Origin: Deltaproteobacteria bacterium
GTDB lineage: Bacteria > Myxococcota_A > UBA9160 > PR03
Assembly: GCA_018262315.1 (NCBI GenBank)
Contig: JAGSPS010000032.1
Span: 1 to 17,323, forward strand
Length of the DNA stretch: 17,323 nt
Reading direction: 5' to 3'
Shown here: positions 16,771-17,323 of the stretch, piece after piece
How positions within the stretch are numbered: position 1 is the first letter of the stretch
Layout of the letters: each line of letters opens with the position of its first letter
Notes under the pieces: model-generated
The model's database searches: none
The model's input: only the letters and a program-made list of their open reading frames with translations
Told to the model about the DNA's origin: nothing
Made by a program: the position numbers and the translations under genes

Positions 16771-17136
16771 TCACTCGAAGTCCGCGGCGAACTCTTCGAG
16801 CGCGTAGACGACGCCGTCGCGCAGCGCGATCGGGAACGGCTCGAGCCGGTCGCCCTGACAGGGGCCCGCGAGGCAGCGGCCGTCGTCGATCCGGAACAGC
16901 GCGCCGTGGGTGGCACAGACGATGTGGCACCCCTCGCGATCGAGGAACTCGCCCTCCGCCCAGTCGAGCGGCGTGCCGACGTGCGGGCAGCGGTTCACGT
17001 AGACGTAGACCGCGTCGCCGCGGCGCACGGCGAAGATGCGCACTTTGGCGGCGTCGCCACCGATCGTGAAGCCGCGCGCCGCGCCGTCCGGGATCTCGTC
17101 GATGCGACAAAGCGGAGTGCCGATCGCCTCGGGCAC
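16771..17136 (-). CDS. Rieske [2Fe-2S] domain protein, ferredoxin-like
   Basis: 121 residues, a single small Rieske domain without a transmembrane anchor. The cluster-binding pattern is complete: Cys50-Pro-His52 (NRCPHVGTPL) and Cys74-x2-His77 (CATHGALF), 21 residues apart. Such short proteins act as ferredoxins for ring-hydroxylating oxygenases or as NirD-like nitrite reductase subunits; neither partner is present here. The GTG at 17136 immediately follows the TGA of the glutathione peroxidase gene, with a GAGCAGG purine stretch upstream in that gene, so the two are coupled. Context with two peroxidases suggests a role in redox supply or repair, which is inference. Confidence 0.88.
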   Translation of the reverse strand: MPEAIGTPLCRIDEIPDGAARGFTIGGDAAKVRIFAVRRGDAVYVYVNRCPHVGTPLDWAEGEFLDREGCHIVCATHGALFRIDDGRCLAGPCQGDRLEPFPIALRDGVVYALEEFAADFE

Positions 17137-17323
17137 TCAGCCGAGCGCCTGCTCGATCGCCGCGAGGAACGCCGGATCGTCGGGCGCCGTCGTCGGTGCG
17201 AAGCGCGCTCTCACCCGACCGTCGCGGCCGACGACGAACTTGCCGAAGTTCCACTTGATGTCGCCGGGACCTTCGGGTGCCGCATCTTCCGCGCTGAGCC
17301 ATGCGTAGAGCGGGTGTCGCGTC
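17137..17323 (-). CDS. Glutathione peroxidase family protein, C-terminal fragment
   Basis: The right edge cuts the gene; the last 61-62 residues remain. Read on the minus strand the fragment gives HPLYAWLS, then PGDIKWNFGKFVVGRDG and RFAPTTAPDD, ending AIEQALG before TGA at 17137. These are the hallmark C-terminal motifs of the glutathione peroxidase/BtuE family. The Trp-Asn pair in IKWNF belongs to the catalytic tetrad; the peroxidatic Cys or Sec lies outside the window. In bacteria these enzymes usually use Cys and often thioredoxin as reductant. It is the most upstream visible gene of the minus-strand gpx-Rieske-prx set and abuts the Rieske GTG with no spacer. Confidence 0.93.
   Translation of the reverse strand, partial: TRHPLYAWLSAEDAAPEGPGDIKWNFGKFVVGRDGRVRARFAPTTAPDDPAFLAAIEQALG

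Noticed and set aside
16725..16916. Longer in-frame start for the peroxiredoxin
   Set aside because: It would overlap the Rieske gene and add Ser/Arg-rich residues absent from Prx5 proteins; the ATG at 16724 has a good ribosome-binding site.

Overview
The window is a very GC-rich bacterial chromosome segment, often above 70% in coding regions and close to 90% in places. It is densely packed, with short or negative gene spacing and many GTG starts. A C-terminal PEP-CTERM sorting signal, an NdvB/GH94-type glucan enzyme, polyphosphate kinase and a Tat-exported DMSO-reductase-family molybdoenzyme suggest a Gram-negative, possibly an uncultured high-GC proteobacterium or Myxococcota/Desulfobacterota-type lineage. 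That placement is inference. No tRNA, rRNA, CRISPR array, IS element or phage gene was seen, and no gap between genes exceeds 300 nt.

Left part (1-4712): the 3' end of a GH94 glycoside phosphorylase / cyclic beta-1,2-glucan synthase-like gene faces a minus-strand pair. That pair is a 668-residue conserved protein of unknown function followed by a polyphosphate kinase (ppk1) gene. ppk1 is broken: its two halves are in different frames, and roughly 28-30 conserved residues are missing at the junction near 1607.

Middle-left (4753-9039): a tight plus-strand operon of four genes, each joined to the next by a 4-nt GTGA overlap. They encode a D-2-hydroxyacid dehydrogenase, a sugar-phosphate isomerase/epimerase-type TIM barrel, an Old Yellow Enzyme-type NADH:flavin oxidoreductase and a divergent DapA-family aldolase. 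Together they look like one catabolic pathway for an unidentified sugar or sugar acid. A minus-strand acyltransferase-3 membrane protein meets this operon stop-to-stop.

Middle-right (10468-15326): a Tat-exported molybdopterin oxidoreductase resembling type II DMSO reductases (NarG/EbdA-like), a nitroreductase-family flavoprotein and an ACAD10/11-like acyl-CoA dehydrogenase. No iron-sulfur beta subunit or heme gamma subunit accompanies the molybdoenzyme.

Right part (17323 down to 15312, minus strand): a likely operon encoding the end of a glutathione peroxidase (outside the usual ORF calls because it is cut by the window edge), a Rieske ferredoxin-like protein, a Prx5-type peroxiredoxin and a PEP-CTERM secreted protein. 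The first three suggest peroxide defence; the PEP-CTERM protein may only share the transcript.

No clear-cut new defence or mobile system was found. The best candidates for something undescribed are the four-gene catabolic operon with its atypical aldolase, the orphan molybdoenzyme with an unusual cysteine spacing, and the large protein of unknown function.
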